From: Colwellia sp. 75C3
GTDB taxonomy: Bacteria; Pseudomonadota; Gammaproteobacteria; Enterobacterales; Alteromonadaceae
Assembly: GCF_002836255.1 (NCBI RefSeq)
Contig: NZ_PJAU01000057.1
Span: forward strand, 1-64,000
Direction of reading: 5' to 3'
Length of the DNA stretch: 64,000 bases
Below the pieces are notes generated by a model, which did no database searches, was not told where the DNA came from, and worked only from the letters and a program-made list of their open reading frames with translations. A program made the position numbers and the translations under genes. Positions 63,751-64,000 of this stretch are shown here, one piece after another (within the stretch, counting starts at the first letter, position 1; each line of letters starts with the position of its first letter).

Positions 63751-64000
63751 ATGAGTGTCGATTTATCACAATTTATTCCAAGTTTTTTAGAAGAAAGCTT
63801 TGAAGGACTCGAGTTGATGGAGTCCGGACTATTAGATTTAAAACCGGGTGACAATGAGACTATTCACTCAATTTTTAGAGCTGCTCATTCGATCAAAGGC
63901 GGTGCTGGTACCTTTGGTTTTGATAGTGTTACCGAATTTACTCATTTAGTCGAAACCTTACTCGATGAAATGCGAGATAACCGTCGAGAAGTAACCAGTA
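63751..64000 (+). CDS. cheA: Chemotaxis histidine kinase CheA, N-terminal part (cut by window edge)
   Basis: 83 codons are visible from ATG 63751. An HPt domain begins at once, with the phosphorylated His46 in FRAAHSIKGGAGTFGF, the CheA signature. The remaining dimerisation, kinase and CheW-like domains lie past the window. AAAGAGTAGG upstream provides a weak ribosome binding site. It closes the STAS-cheY-cheA run. Confidence 0.92.
   Translation, partial: MSVDLSQFIPSFLEESFEGLELMESGLLDLKPGDNETIHSIFRAAHSIKGGAGTFGFDSVTEFTHLVETLLDEMRDNRREVTS

Overview
The window is an AT-rich chromosomal segment of a marine gammaproteobacterium. Gene order and protein features fit the Alteromonadales, and Colwellia or a close relative is the best guess. 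This is inferred from the proteins, the base composition and the dispersed intergenic repeats, not from a database match. Almost everything is core genome. I see no prophage, integrase, transposase or CRISPR array. The mobile-like DNA is limited to two families of short inverted-repeat intergenic elements.

Layout. 1-210: tandem tRNA-Asp genes. 852-6055: two acyl-CoA dehydrogenases and a TetR regulator; the first dehydrogenase has a FadR-type operator upstream. 6219-10496: yafJ, rlmF and three proteins of unknown role. 10991-15742: divergent dinG and polB, both DNA-damage genes, sharing one LexA box. 15925-20955: metC with MetJ-like boxes, an AstE-like hydrolase, hinT and a LytS/LytR two-component pair. 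21134-29057: central carbon block with pykA and hexR on the minus strand and zwf-pgl-edd-eda on the plus strand (Entner-Doudoroff route); two near-consensus HexR boxes lie in front of zwf. 29180-30595: two tandem paralogs with a GYF_2/DUF4339 domain. 30979-34041: rne, whose tail carries 28 copies of a 15-bp repeat. 34758-48111: the conserved rluC-HAD-yceF-yceD-rpmF-plsX-fabD-fabG-acpP-fabF-pabC-mltG-tmk-holB-pilZ-tatD block (ribosome, fatty-acid synthesis, cell wall, replication), notable for lacking fabH. 48612-57345: a CPA2 antiporter, tesA/ybbA/ybbP, an AI-2E family permease, an LprI-like protein, yciI and yciB. 57611-62625: nitric-oxide-reductase accessory genes (norQ, norE, a norF-like gene, a small membrane protein, a truncated haemoglobin, norD, a DnrP-like zinc ribbon), with one perfect and one near-perfect FNR/DNR box but no norC or norB in the window. 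62914-64000: start of a chemotaxis-type operon (STAS protein, CheY, truncated cheA).

The most useful new points are regulatory: FadR, LexA, HexR, MetJ and FNR/DNR sites that agree with the neighbouring genes; a near-consensus promoter so close to yceD that its mRNA should be almost leaderless; and several starts revised on ribosome-binding-site evidence. No completely novel system is evident. The least explained parts are the GYF_2 paralog pair, the Sel1 membrane protein at 9426, the two repeat families and the structured gene-free stretch at 48112-48611.
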